Source of the DNA: Hyalella azteca
Lineage: Eukaryota > Arthropoda > Malacostraca > Amphipoda > Hyalellidae
NCBI RefSeq assembly: GCF_000764305.2
Contig: NW_025946882.1
Coordinates: forward strand, 157,153 to 221,152
Direction: 5' to 3'
DNA: 64,000 bases
Every line of letters begins with the position of its first letter. Position 1 is the stretch's first letter. Both the position numbers and the translations under genes were made by a program. Of this stretch, positions 48,558 to 61,254 are shown piece after piece. The notes below the pieces were generated by a model that ran no database searches, was not told the DNA's origin, and saw only the letters and a program-made list of their open reading frames with translations.

Positions 48558-50692
48558 CTTTGTTACGGATAACTTCTTGCTTGATTTCAAACCCTTAATT
48601 CATCTGAGTTCTCGGGACTTATTGCACTATTCAGCCTAGCTTCATAAGGTTGCTCAGCACAATATCGAAAAAAATTTTCACGGTTAAAGAGTGCAGTCAA
48701 ACTGATTTTTAGATTTGATGAGCGAGAGTTTCGACTTTTTAGCGCTTTTTCTCATTTATGGAAAAAATGCACTATTGTGCTCGCCATGTCCGTCTGTCCG
48801 TCCGTCCGTAACTTCACGTTTTCGTGGACGAGAAAATGCGCTCTCTGTCACTCACTGCAGTGAGTACTGAGTTATATTTTGTTATTTACCCTCCTCGTTT
48901 TGGGGGTTACAACTGCCGGTGGTGAAAACCCCCTCGACCCCAGAGCTTTTTTGTAAATTCCGAATAATTAACGTAATCATCATGGCAATCAAAAATATTA
49001 AAATATCATATTCACCAGCATCGTCATGCACGTGAGATGCAAAAGGAGGCAGCAGAGCTGGGAGGACATATGGAATCGCTTCTTTCCAGTACTTATTCCG
49101 AGGAGCGTCCGAAAATCTATTATTAGAAAATTTCAGCTGAAAAAAGCTTCGAAAACGAATCTTGAAGAAGAGGTCAGCGTTTACTATAGAAGAAAAAACG
49201 GGCTTCCATTGTTATCAATTTGCGCTCTTAATTATTATTCGATTATTCAGTAACATGTAGTGATGAGTTTAAATTAAAATCACAGAAATTATTTTTATAA
49301 AGTAAAATACAAAAATACACAAGCACTACAACTGCAGGCAGGATACGATCTCGAGAGCTTAGTTTGTACAGGCGATCAGGCGGTAAGTCACGGCTGTGTT
49401 AGTCTATTTTAATATTAAGCAGAAATTGCAGCATAAACGCCTTAATCTAAAGCGTCTTGAAACAAACGTCCCGAATTAAATTGTAATTTTGGCTGAGTAA
49501 TTATAGCGTAAGAGGCTTGCACGTAACGCCGTTAGTTTACGGTGACAGCGATTGCCCATGCAATAGCTTGCCCGCGACTGCTCCAGACGCTGCTTCTTTG
49601 AAAATTATGGACGCTTTATAGGCGGCCAGAATATGGTCGATCGCTGGCCACCCATAACAGTTCTTCACTTTAATTCATTTACTAAATTCTCTTACGAGTG
49701 ATTGGAATATTGTGGGTGAAATGGTGAGCTGTTCAGCGGCCAGCGATAGCACTTTTTGCAAGGGACCAGTGCTTCAAATGAGTAAAATTCCGGTCGCATG
49801 AAATCTGTGAATTTCATGCCGTTTGGGCTTTAGTTATTATTTTAACAATAAAAAGGATTTCTATTCCTCACAATTTCCAAACTATACTCAAATTATAATT
49901 CAAAATGTCGAGGAAAAATACATCTTTATCTTATATAAACTGCGTTCGTTGACCGCGAAACAGCATAGTGCGTCGTAGGAAGATTCACCTGAAAACCCAA
50001 ACATATTCGAATAACCAATACACGGAACTACTTATATTGATCAAAGCATGAAACTTCATAAGATATACCGGTTGCATAATATGCCTTTTTGGCCGTTACA
50101 TAGGCCAGCGATTTTTTTACAATTTACATATCATGGATCAATAATTATTAATCAATTAAAGGACTATTAATGTTTGAAGGTGACTGAATCAGATTTAGTT
50201 CGCTATAACCACAATCAGTTCCATTGCATTTCTATTGAGGTATAAAAAATAATTCTGATCAAATTACATGCCAGTTTGCTTTGCATCTCCTGTGCCATTG
50301 CTAATGCGTTCGTTCGTTCACGATGGTTGAGTAGCGACTATAAAAACGTACTTGACGTTTGACGTGATTGAGACGGCCAAGAGAAGCGGCCATTATGGCG
50401 TCTGTAAAGAGACGTCTGAAAGGCTGCCATTACAGCAAGTAATAGCCGAGGGCTCGATGTCATTTTGTGTGTCATTTTGACACAGCAAGAGTGTGTCATT
50501 TTGACACGTCCGATGGCATGACACAGCACGAGTACAGGGCGTCAACTTACGCTTGCTTGTTTCGGCGGCTGAAGCGACACGAAGGCTTAGTGAACGGAAT
50601 GAGTAAATGTGACGCGCGAGTATAAGACTTTAACGCGCACCGACAGTGGCTGATTGTGGTGGCGTTGATGAAATTGGCAGTTCAAAGTTAAG
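48558..50692. other. Non-coding stretch with a TCCG tract and twin palindromes
   Basis: A (TCCG)n-like tract lies at 48788-48810. Two copies of GTGTCATTTTGACAC occur at 50469-50483 and 50493-50507. No gene is seen. Confidence 0.5.
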
Positions 50693-50790
50693 TGGTAGTT
50701 CAAACTCTCAGGTAACCTGATAGTTGAAGTATAAACTCTACGGTAACCTGATAGTTGAAGTATAAACTCTCAGGTAACCTTAGAGTTGGA
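50693..50790. repeat. ~31-bp repeat, 3 copies
   Basis: AACTCTCAGGTAACCTGATA followed by GTTGAAGTATA is repeated; the first and last copies are incomplete. Confidence 0.88.
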
Positions 50791-52406
50791 TAAATGAGGG
50801 TGAACATTTATTTTCAAAACATTGCGATAATTTAATAGAATCGTGTTAATCAATTGATGACAAAATTACAAAGACCTTCTTTTAATGCTTCAATTAATAT
50901 CCTTTTGTGATAGTTTTAATTAAAGCAATTTAAAAGACACAGCGGTAGAAAAACAATGTTTATATTAATCGGCTCTGTGCAAAATCGAGAAGAATTCTGC
51001 AGATCTTTAATGCAGGGCACATAGGAAATTGGCTGGCCCTGTTGCGCCTCTATCAGTAAATTTCTAGCTACAAAAATGGTGGCAAATATGACTCATGGCC
51101 ATAAATGTGTCATTTCTATACATTTTAAATGAATTAAATCTAAAAATTTGGCCGTTTAGAATTTTTGAGACAATTTGCCGGCAACATACTGGGACCCGTT
51201 AGCAGGGAGTTCCGTTTTGTCATAACCTTTCCACGTTGCCTAAAAGATTATACGCTAATTTAACGCGCAAATAACGTTTGTGCACCGCGTAGGAAGTTGA
51301 TGTAAAGAGCGGAAGAGATTGCCTGCTGATCCTCTTGATTAAAGCGCTCTTAAATGGGCCTCTTAGCCGCCAGCAGATGAAGCGCCCTTGACGAGCCGCC
51401 CGCTTCTGGATTGCATGCAAATTCCGTCCAAGAGCTTCCGGAAAACTCAAATTACTTGAAAAAAAAATCCGGTGAGTAATCCTATGTTATACGGAGGGTA
51501 ACTCTGGTAACCAGGCTTTTAGATTGTTTATTATTGAAGATGGTTTAAATATTAATGTTAATGTAATCCAACGTAATCTGAACTCTATTGTTATATAAAA
51601 GAATTCACGTAGGTTACCTATCTCTCAAAGGTAATGAGTAATGTTCAGAAGGCTCAGAAGTTCCAGACATTCCCGTGAGTTACAACCCCGGTTCCCAGCG
51701 AGTAGGAATTACGTAGGATGGCACAAAGCATCCTAAGCTGTCGGCAGATTTACAAACGACCTCGGCTTAACTGCAGGAATGAATCATCATGTGTAGCTCA
51801 TGCCTCACCACACAGATGAACCCTCGACAAGAGGCTTCTTTAGTCCCACAAAACACAGCAACAAATAAATAGCTCCTAGCCCTCATATACAGAAGGTGTC
51901 TGCCCTCCATCTTTTCCCTCACAAGCTCTAGAAGTTATGCTCCCTCCCTCTCTAGCAAATCTTGCCGCAGGACATATTGAAAATTGCTAGCCTGACTAAC
52001 TTCAGTCCTTAGATTTATCATCCATTTTTCGTCCACTTATGAATGAACTATCGAGGTGGTAAATAATTCATCACTATGCATCAATGAATTGGTACCTATA
52101 TAAGTACGCGAGAATTTAATGACGAAACGAATCTAGCGGCCGCAGTTTGACATCTCTCGTTGTGAGGATCGTCAGTTGCAGCCATATGAATTTATTTCCA
52201 AGATTTGTTTTACAAAGAAGTTCTGACATCAGGTTTTCAATCGCTTTAACATCGCAAACGGGTTAAGTTCAATTTTATATCCGTAATTTAGATATTGCAA
52301 TCGGTTAACTTGTTATTGAACGTACTTTATTTCATCTCAGATATCAAGTGTTCAGTGTTCGACTTTCTGCTTTGAAGGCAAACGCAGGAAGCCGTCGACC
52401 ATTTTA
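50791..52406. other. Non-coding stretch, no supportable gene
   Basis: Short frames only; no RNA gene seen. Confidence 0.45.
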
Positions 52407-52474
52407 AGCGTGAGCGTGCATACATTATATGCGTGAGCGTGCGTGCGTTATAGGCGTGAGCGTGCGTGCGTGAG
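52407..52474. repeat. GCGTGAGCGTGC short repeat
   Basis: GCGTGAGCGTGCGTGCG is repeated with a TTATA spacer, about three copies. Confidence 0.8.
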
Positions 52475-54668
52475 TGATAAGCAATTATACGCGTGGTTAT
52501 CACGCAGCGTTCGCGTGACTGTGCGTGACAAGAAGCCTTATACCCACGATAACAAGTCTATCGCTGCCACGACCCTCGAACACATTGTCTTCAACCTCGC
52601 ATAATTATTATCGATCAAACATACGCCGAAGAAATATGATTTCAACTAATAATTATTAATATTTGATATAATTATAGAACAAACCTACGCTAAAAAGAAT
52701 TCAAATCGCACCGACTTGAAGGGCCGATATATAACAAGCGACCGCTACTTTTCATAGTCCGTGGTCGTTTATGGGTGGCCGGGGAGTGGCCGATGGTCAG
52801 CCCATGCACGCATGTCATTAAAATTTTATTTTTTATTCTTGATTAAGCGACATTAAAACTTGAGAAGCTTGAATTGAATGAACCCTAAATTATTAAATAT
52901 AATATCGAGCAAAGTACTGCTTAAAGAATACTTTATATTATATCTCTTTATTTGATAACAAGCAATGATTCACAAAATCTTGTCTTTTATTATTACTTGT
53001 CCTTTATAATTACTAAAAATTTTATTAATTCTTTGTTCTCGTTGATAACTTTAGTGTTCATATTGAAGCTTAATAAATACACTAGTGGTTTTTAAAAGAT
53101 TCGGTTTGAAAATTTCAAGGTTTAACTCGATGAAAATAACTTGAAAATATAAGTTTAGGTTTAGCACTAGACTCGCATAACGACGCGAAGCTTTATTACT
53201 GACAATTAAATGGGCACAGCTGATTATTTAAACGACCTTTGCTTGCCTGCAGTTTTTAATTTGTTAAAAAATCTTGGCACGCCCTTCAGCAGCTCCCGGA
53301 ATGTGCCCTTTAAATAACGAATAATTTTGCGGAAATTTTGGATCAAAACATAAGCTTATACATCTAAAGTAAATTTTGATGAATATATTTTCGATATTTT
53401 TCAGCGAATTAGTACCGACGCTAGCTAAAGTAGTGAGGCATGGAGATCAAGTGTTGATTAACATTGCAGCATCAGAAGGCTATTAGAGAAATTAATTAGA
53501 TTAAATTAGCTAAAAGATTTGACACAAATAAGAGTAGTCATATTTTGCTGTGAGGTAACAAGGTTATAATAGAGGTAATAAGAGGAATAATATACGCATA
53601 TGAGTAGAGTATATGAATATACAGTGTGTGTAAAAGAATATCAAATTAATGTTCTCGTGTCATATTTATAATAATGAATAAAAAACATTATTTATGCTCA
53701 TTCGATATTGAAATCCATTCAGAGAAACAACGTGCGAACCTGAAACGTGAAACAACGAGACTTTTTACGTGCAAAAAGATGAAAGATGAGTTAGTAATTA
53801 TTCAAATTGAATGTATGCAATTAAATTTCCATACAATAGCATTGAATACATCATTCTGACGATGTATATACAGTATCTCTAATACATCAAACCTTCAAAA
53901 ATATTGAAACGTATAAACTTTAATGTAAATGAAACATAGTAAATTATACGGACCTTTGAACCACACCTGTAGAGGTAGAGATAATTGAGTTAATTGCCAC
54001 GGACTGCACGATGTCTTATTATTATACTGAAAAACGAAAATGTAAACATTTTCGTTTTTGTTCTATAGAAACTAATTGAACGTCAATATTTCTGGACAGG
54101 TCGATGTGTGTTGGTACATTGATCGTACAGATGAAATTCATGAGCTATCAAATGAGTTAGAATTTGAATACATAGCTTATAGTCAGAACGTAGATCGTTA
54201 TTCAACACACGAACGCTTCTATTTACCACTTGAGATCTGGTTTTGTAAAGTATTATTGAGCATATAGAGGAAAAATATTGAAATACGATGAAAATATTGT
54301 TTGATTTTCTGTATTATAGGTCACTAAATATATAGGTTAACGAATTATTAATTAGAGATTAATTATTTAATTAATTTTAGATTTGAATGCAACATTTAAA
54401 AAAATATTTATTAATTAAATCGCATTCAAATAATTCAAGCAAATATCTAGCCGTCATTGCTGCAGCCTTCTTTGTGTAGGCTGTAAACTTTTTACAAGAA
54501 ACCTTTAATGAAAAATTAATAAACAGCTCGTCAACACTTGACTTGCTTCAAAGTTTGGAACAAAGAAAAAAAGAAATAAAAAATTAATCGAGAAGTGAGT
54601 CACTAAAATGAATTAATAATACACAAATAAATGATTCAGACAAACACAAACAGTTAACGATTAGGGCA
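52475..54668. other. Non-coding stretch with a perfect hairpin
   Basis: At 54030-54059, AAAAACGAAAATGT and its exact reverse complement flank a two-base AA loop. No gene is seen. Confidence 0.5.
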
Positions 54669-54896
54669 TACCATTCTTGTATATTGATTACTGTTTTACA
54701 ATCCTGTATATTTGCTGTATAATATTCCTGTGTATTGATTGTTGTATAACATTCTGTATTGTTTCTGTGTACCATTCTTGTATATTGATTGCACTGTAAC
54801 ATTTTTTATATTGATTGCTTTATAACATTCCTGTATATTGATTGCTCTATAACATTCCTGTATATTGCTGTATAACATTCCTGTAGATATTGGTAT
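54669..54896. repeat. ~27-bp degenerate minisatellite, about 8 copies
   Basis: CATTCCTGTATATTGATTGC followed by TCTATAA recurs with variable spacing. On the minus strand this gives repeat-derived frames (YKAINIQEC-like). Confidence 0.85.
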
Positions 54897-55205
54897 TGAC
54901 ATAACACATAATTGACATAACACGTATTGACATAATTATATTCAAGTGTCATTTTCATGAATTTCTTTAATTGCAATATTAATAACAGTATCTGTTTCCT
55001 TCACTTAAGTATTTGATAATATATTTTACCCCAAGCTTGTCATTAATATCAATATAAGCGCAATTTATCCTCAACTTCCCACATTTTATATTCCTTCAGC
55101 AGAAGTTAACGAGGCCGTGCATTATTGTACTCCTTCACTCAGCGCATGATGGAGATGCTGCGTGGTGAATAATTAAACTTAGTGCACATCACTCATCCTT
55201 TGGCA
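54897..55205. other. Non-coding spacer
   Basis: No feature recognised. Confidence 0.4.
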
Positions 55206-55600
55206 TGCTTGGTGGCTTATAGGTGGCATGTGTGTGGCGTGTGTGTGGCTTGTGTGTGGCATGTGTGTGGCTTGTGTGTGGCTTGTGTGTGGCTTGTGTG
55301 TGGCTTGTGTGTGGCATGTATTGAGGGATTTATTGTCGTGCATGTGGCATGTATGTGGCATGCGTGTGGCATGTATGTTTGGCTTGTGTTTGGCATATAT
55401 GTGGCATGTATTAACATCTATTGAGGGATTTATTGCTATGCATGTGGCATGCATTGACATAAGCATGTGCAATATATAACATGTGTGTAGCATGTACTGA
55501 CATGCATGTGGCATGTATTGACATGCATGTGGCATGCACTGACATGCATGTGGCATGTATTGACATGCATGTGGCATGCATTGTCATGTATTTTGACATG
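55206..55600. repeat. Composite GTGTGTGGCTT / TGACATGCATGTGGCATGTAT array
   Basis: An 11-bp unit (GTGTGTGGCTT or GTGTGTGGCAT) fills 55227-55320. A 20-21-bp unit (TGACATGCATGTGGCATGYA) fills about 55455-55600. Between them the phrase ATTGAGGGATTTATTG occurs twice (about 55320 and 55420), marking a ~100-bp duplication. Cysteine/valine- and histidine-rich frames here are by-products. Confidence 0.88.
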
Positions 55601-56884
55601 TATGGAATGCAGGAGTCAATGAACGCCTAATGAATGCAGAAGCCGCAGTGAATGCATCACTCAGCAAGTCGTGCTCAATATTCACTTGCTATTCACGCAC
55701 CTGTTCGTCTTCTATGCACAGCGCGGGCAGAATTTCGTACCGTCTTAATTTTTATTGATCCAGCAGCCGATTGATTATAGTCATTATTGGTAGTTTGCTA
55801 TCGCCTAATCCTAATTATATTCCTAAAAATAAAATTATTAAATATCATTAATTTAACCACATTGCAGCAACATCAACCTTAACATTTCAACATCAATTTG
55901 AAAAACAGAAGTGTTTAAATTACCGGACTCGAACGCTTCACTATTAATCCTCTAGATTTGGGAAATTTTCTTTTGTTTATACAAGATTTTATGAATTCAA
56001 AGTCGTTGCGATTATGATCTTTTCTTTAATCTTAACACTAAGCTAATAAAAATCTTAATTCGGTTATTTGCAATTATTAATTTGGAAGGATTTGCTGATT
56101 TGCTGTAACTTGATCACAATATACTAAGTTTCACAGGTTATTAACCTTATTTCCTAACATTTATTTATTATTTCTTAGCATTTCTCTTATTTGGCCTTAT
56201 TTCCTAGCATTTCTCCATGCATTTCTTCTACTGTAACTGCATTTAACATTTTCCCCGGAGGAAGTGAGCGTAAAACGACCTCCACTTATATTGACAATTC
56301 TATATAAGTGATATCTTTTTAAATATTTCTCTTCTTTATTTATGGTTGCTATTATTCCAGCCATTTGCCTGTAATTCAGCTAACAATTTAGTCCGTGATT
56401 CACATTCACCAATTTCACGCACGCACTGCAAGAATGTATTTGGACCAACGCACATGTGCGACAAATACGTCAATTAAGGCATATCTTTGTGCGTTTAAGC
56501 GACGTTAACGATAAATAAGTCCATTAAAGAATATTTCTGCACTTTTAGACGACGTTTGTGACGCAGACTTTATCAGCAATTGCGCCTCCAATTGCGCTTA
56601 AGTTGCGGGCGATAAGAAAAAGCGTTTCGTGTCACACATCCGACCGGGTCAAAACTTAACAATTATGAGAGAAAAATTTGGTTTTTAGTCTTGTAATAGA
56701 CGAATAATTTATTACGATGCGTTGTGAATGAAGAAAATTATCGAAACTGAAGAAATATCGAGCTAATATACCAGTTAAGATGAAACAACAAAAAATTTTT
56801 AATTATTCGCGTTCATGTGTAGAAATGAAATGATTGCAGTGGTAGAGTTACTATAAATGTTCTCTTCAACCTTTTGCTGTTTTT
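55601..56884. other. Non-coding stretch, no supportable gene
   Basis: AT-rich, stop-rich sequence. Confidence 0.45.
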
Positions 56885-56990
56885 TTGGAAGTGCTGGTTA
56901 ATTCGGCGAGTAGGCCGGGCAGTTAAACAACGCAAAATTGGAGCAGTGAGCTGCGTGTTCGAGACCCACGATCAACTGTGAATAATCTGC
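56885..56990 (+). repeat. Possible degenerate tRNA-derived SINE fragment
   Basis: TGTTCGAGACC at about 56960 resembles a pol III B box (GGTTCGANTCC), and GCTGGTTAATTCGGCGAGTAGG upstream loosely resembles an A box. I cannot fold a complete cloverleaf, so this is weak. Confidence 0.2.
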
Positions 56991-57039
56991 GATGTTGGGA
57001 ATCGGCCACGTATAACGGCCTAATTAACGACGACATCGC

Positions 57040-57092
57040 TATACTATACTGCTACATTATACTGCTACATTATACTGCTATACTATACTGCT
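57040..57092. repeat. ~16-bp TATACTGCTACAT repeat
   Basis: Four to five copies of TATACTGCTACAT or TATACTGCTATAC in tandem. Confidence 0.8.
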
Positions 57093-57124
57093 CTTTCGGC
57101 CTATCATCAAATAAGCTGGTAAAG

Positions 57125-59112
57125 TCTGGTTGAAGAGCAGTAGGTGATATGGAAGCTTCTGATGAGCAGCACTGTTTTAAGGTTTGTTTAAGAGCAGTTG
57201 ATGATTTAGGGGCCATTGAAGAGCAGTCACTGATTTAAAGATCGTTATAGAGCAGTGAACGATTTGAATACAATTAAAAACCGTCGGCGATTAAAAGGCC
57301 CCTGAAGAGCAGTCGATGATTTAAAGGCCGTTGAAGCGTAGGCGGTGATTTAAAGGCCGCTGAAAAGCAGTCGATGATTTAAAGACCGATGAAGAGCAGT
57401 CGGTGATTTAAAGGCCGTTGAAGAGCATTTGATGATTTGAAGGTCGTTGAAGAACCGTTGACGATTTAAAGGCCGTTGAAGAGCAGTCGGTGATTTAAAG
57501 GCCGTTGAAGAGCAGTCGGTGATTTAAAGGCCGTTGAAGAGCAGTCGATGATTTAAAGGCCGTTGAAGAGCAGTCGGTGATTTAAAGGCCGTGTAAGAGC
57601 TGTCTCTTATACACATCTAGATGTGTATAAGAGAAGGCCGTTGAAGAGCATTTGATGATTTAAAGGCCATTGAAGAGCAGCCGGTGATTTAAAGGCCGTT
57701 GAAGAGCATTTGATGATTTAAAGGCCGTTGAAGAGCCTTCGATGATTTAAAGGCCGTTGAAGAGCAGTCAGTGATTTAAAGGCCGTGGAAGAGCAGTCGG
57801 TGAAATATATAAGGGCCGTTGAAGAGTAGTCGGTGATTTAAAGACCGTTGAAGAGCAGTCGGTGATATAAGGGCCGTTGCAGAGTAGTCGGTGATATAAA
57901 GGCCGTTGGAGAGCAGTCGGTGATTTAAAGGCCCTTGAAGAGCTGTCGGTGATTTAAAGGCCGTTAAATAGCAGTCGGTAATTTAAAGGCCGCTGAAGAG
58001 CAGTCGATGATTTAAATGTCGTTGAAGAACATATGATGATTTAAAGGCCGTTGAAGGGCAAGTGGTGATATAAAGGCAGTTGAAGAGCAAGTGGTGATTT
58101 AAGGGCCGTTGAAAAGCATTTGATGATTTAAAGGCCGTTGAAGAGCAGTCGGTGCTATAAGGGCCGTTGAGGAGCAGTCTGTGATTTAAAGGCCATTGAA
58201 GAGCATTTGATGATTTTAAAGGCCATTGAAAAGCACTCGGTGATTTAAAGGCCGTTGAAGAGCCTTCGATGATATAATGGCCGTTGAAGAACAGTCGGTG
58301 ATTTAAAGGCCATGGAAGAGCAGTCGGTGATATATAAGGGCCGTTGAAGAATAGTCGGTGATTTAAAGGCCGTTGAAGAGCAGTCGGTGTTATAAGGGCC
58401 GTTGAAGAGTAGTCGGTGATATAAAGGCCGTTGGTGAGCAGTCGGTGATTTAAAGGCCGTTGAAGAGCAGTGGGTGATATAAAGGCCGTTGAATAGCAGT
58501 CGGTGATTTAAAGGCCGTTGAAGAGCAGTCGGTGATATAAAGGCCGTTGTGGAGCAGTCGGTGATATAATAGCCGTTGAAGAGCATTTGATGATTTTATA
58601 GGCCGTTGAAGAGCAGTCGGTGATTTAAAGGCCGTGTAAGAGCATATGATGATTTAAAGGCCGTTGAACAGCCGTCAATGATTTAAAGGCCGTTGAAGAG
58701 CAGTCGGTGATTTGAAGGTCATTGAAGAGCAGTCGGTGATATATAAGGGCCGTTTAAGAGTAGTCGATGATATATAATGACCGTTGAAGAGTAGTCAGTG
58801 ATATAAAGGCCTTTGGAGAGCAGTCGTTGATTTAAAGGCCGTTGAATAGCCGACGATGATTTAAAGGCCGTTGAAGAGCAGTCGGCGATATAAAGGCCGT
58901 TGAAGAGCAGTCAGTTATTTAAAGGCCTTAGGAGAGCAGTTGGTGATTTAAAGGCCGTTGAAGAGCAGTCGGTGATTTAAAGGCCGTCGGAGAGCAGTCG
59001 ATGATTTAAAGGTCGTTGAAGAGCAGTCGGTGATTTAAAGGCCGTCGGAGAGCAGTCGATGATTTAAAGGCCGTTGAAGAGCAGTCGGTGATTTAACGGC
59101 CGTTGGAGAGTT
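57125..59112. repeat. ~2-kb, 29-bp minisatellite, roughly 65 copies
   Basis: The unit contains TTGAAGAGCAGTCGGTGATT followed by TAAAGGCCG. Variant monomers (GCATTTGATG, GCCTTCGATG, GATATATAAGGG) recur in order at about 527-bp distance (57731 and 58258), showing higher-order duplication. It is interrupted by a foreign adaptor sequence at 57600-57634, so copy number is unreliable. Confidence 0.96.
57600..57634. other. Tn5/Nextera mosaic-end junction (library artefact)
   Basis: CTGTCTCTTATACACATCT, the exact 19-bp Tn5 transposase mosaic end, is followed directly by its reverse complement short of the last three bases. Two mosaic ends back to back are the Nextera mate-pair circularisation junction. 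It has no natural counterpart in arthropod DNA. Confidence 0.95.
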
Positions 59113-60776
59113 TGTAAGCTCCTCGTAAAGGGCGGCGTAGCGGCGGCTGTGACCGACGACTTGTCTCAACGACCGTTCGGTAAACGGCGCTCGATCGCGG
59201 CTGCTTTTGTCGTTTAAAATTTGCATCGCAGAGAACTTGAGGGAATAAGGGAGCAAGATAATTTTGTTACGGAACCTCATCAGTTCTAGACCTCCAGCAG
59301 CAAATTGTTTATAATGAATGAAAATATTTGAGGTCAAACCCCATGAGTAAAAAAAAAATTATAGATTATTTTGCGCCGTATAAGCTGGGAGTTTTTCAAG
59401 CTTTTTCTTCAGTCAATGCTCCTCTGTTCGATAGAATTGGTTCCGAGATCAGAAAATTTCATTGATATTTATATTGGTTGCAGATGAGAATAACATAATT
59501 GATTTAATTATTCTTTAGCTTGTGCACGGTGTTGAATGAGGAGAGATAAATCCCATCGAGAAACTGCTGCGATGTTGTCAGGCCTGGCAGAATGACGCAG
59601 ATTTTTTTTCGTTCCGATTTTGTACGAATAATTAAGTTTTACAAGACATGGCCTATAACGCACAGGAAAACAGAATTAAAACAACATAATTTCTTTCTAA
59701 TTTAATTGGATGCCTCATTAACATGTGATTTCCTTAAACAAAACATATTGCGTGGCTTCAGTGCCGTTAACTACACTAAAGAGGAGCAAAAGTTGTCTTG
59801 TGTGTGTAGCTTTAGTTTGTATTGTCTTATGATCTCTCGTGGCAGCATAGGCCTTCTCAGTGCCGCACTCGCACGTTCAAAAACACATTCCTTACAGCAA
59901 CACTAACATATAAATGGAAGACACCTCAACACAAGGTTTTTCATCACAATTTGTATTTACACAATGGACTGCCCGTCACAGTTTGTCTCGAGACAAGATG
60001 TCTCACCATAGGAAAATAACTGTGACACGATGTCTCATCACAAAATATCCCGTAACAAAAATTTTCTCATTACGTAAAATTTCCAGTCACTGTTTGTCGC
60101 CACATAATTTGTCGCAATACAAAATTTCTCGTCATGAGATGTAACTAATATACAAAGAGAGGCAGTAACCCTCTCTTCTGTCGGCAAGGAGATTTCTGGT
60201 CTGTTTTTAAAGTTTCGTCTCGTCCGCTGATGACCAAAAGCGACATCGCTTTGTAAAGTGGAAACAAAAGCAAGTCTCCCGAAAATTCTTATCCTTCAGG
60301 GCCAAGTCTGAGTTGTTATTCGTTAATGTTATTCGTATGGAAATGAATCTGTTCTTTGATCTTTTCTGAAGAATCAATTAGAGATGATAGAAATCATTTC
60401 GAGGTAAGCGCGCGCGTGATGAAAACACCAATGATGGATGTTAGTCATCACCTCCGGGTCGTGATTGGACACGCGCACTTATTTAATGAAAACACATTTA
60501 TTCTTTAACGAATTAGGTGATATTTTCTATTAATAATCTTTGTGCAGCCACGTTTGACCTCCATTTTTGTAAGCTATTCTATATCTTTTTGTCCTAACCA
60601 AAATACCTGCATCTGCCCGAATAAACGCTGCACTGAAATTGTTCTTAAATTTTATTCGAAATGTAAACAACAGTGAAAAAATTTCATTTTCTAATAAAAG
60701 TTTAAATTACATAAAGACAATTTATTTTTGATAGACTTGTGATCCAATCAGCGCATTTGTATTATGTTTGCAAATC
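59113..60776. other. Non-coding stretch, weak internal repetition
   Basis: No gene recognised. At 59990-60140 phrases such as GATGTCTCATCACAAAAT recur degenerately every 20-25 bp. Confidence 0.4.
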
Positions 60777-61022
60777 AGATGCATCAAAGCACATCTGAAC
60801 GATCATCTTAACGCTCATTTGATCGCTCATTTAAACTTTCATCTAAACGCAAATTTAAACGCTAATTTAAACGCTCATCTAAACGCTAATTTAAACGCTC
60901 ATCTAAAATCTACTTTAAACGCTCATTTAAACGTTCATCGGAAGGCTAATTTAAACGCTCATCTAAACGCTAATTTAAAGGTTCATCGGAATGCTCATCT
61001 AAACGCTCCTCTAAACGATCAT
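60777..61022. repeat. 12-bp minisatellite, about 20 copies
   Basis: The units are ATCTAAACGCTC and ATTTAAACGCTM, often alternating. The multiple-of-three period leaves an 86-codon NAHL-repeat frame that I do not call a gene. Confidence 0.93.
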
Positions 61023-61254
61023 CTGTAAAAAGCGAAGAAAACGGTATCAAAACAAGACACAAAATCCAAACGCAATATTTAACTATCTGGAAATAACACA
61101 AATTCTATATTTGAAAGTAACTTCGATGATGCAAGGATTCAATCAGTTACTGGAGTTCCGATTTCGCGTCGAGTGCGGAGCGCCGTTATAAATTGTAGGC
61201 GCTGTCGCTGTATTGGTTATCGGGGACCTCAGGCGCGCTGTTTGGCGAGGGGAG

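Noticed and set aside
57600..57634. Natural transposon insertion with inverted ends
   Set aside because: The sequence is exactly the engineered Tn5 mosaic end used in sequencing libraries, with no element between the ends.
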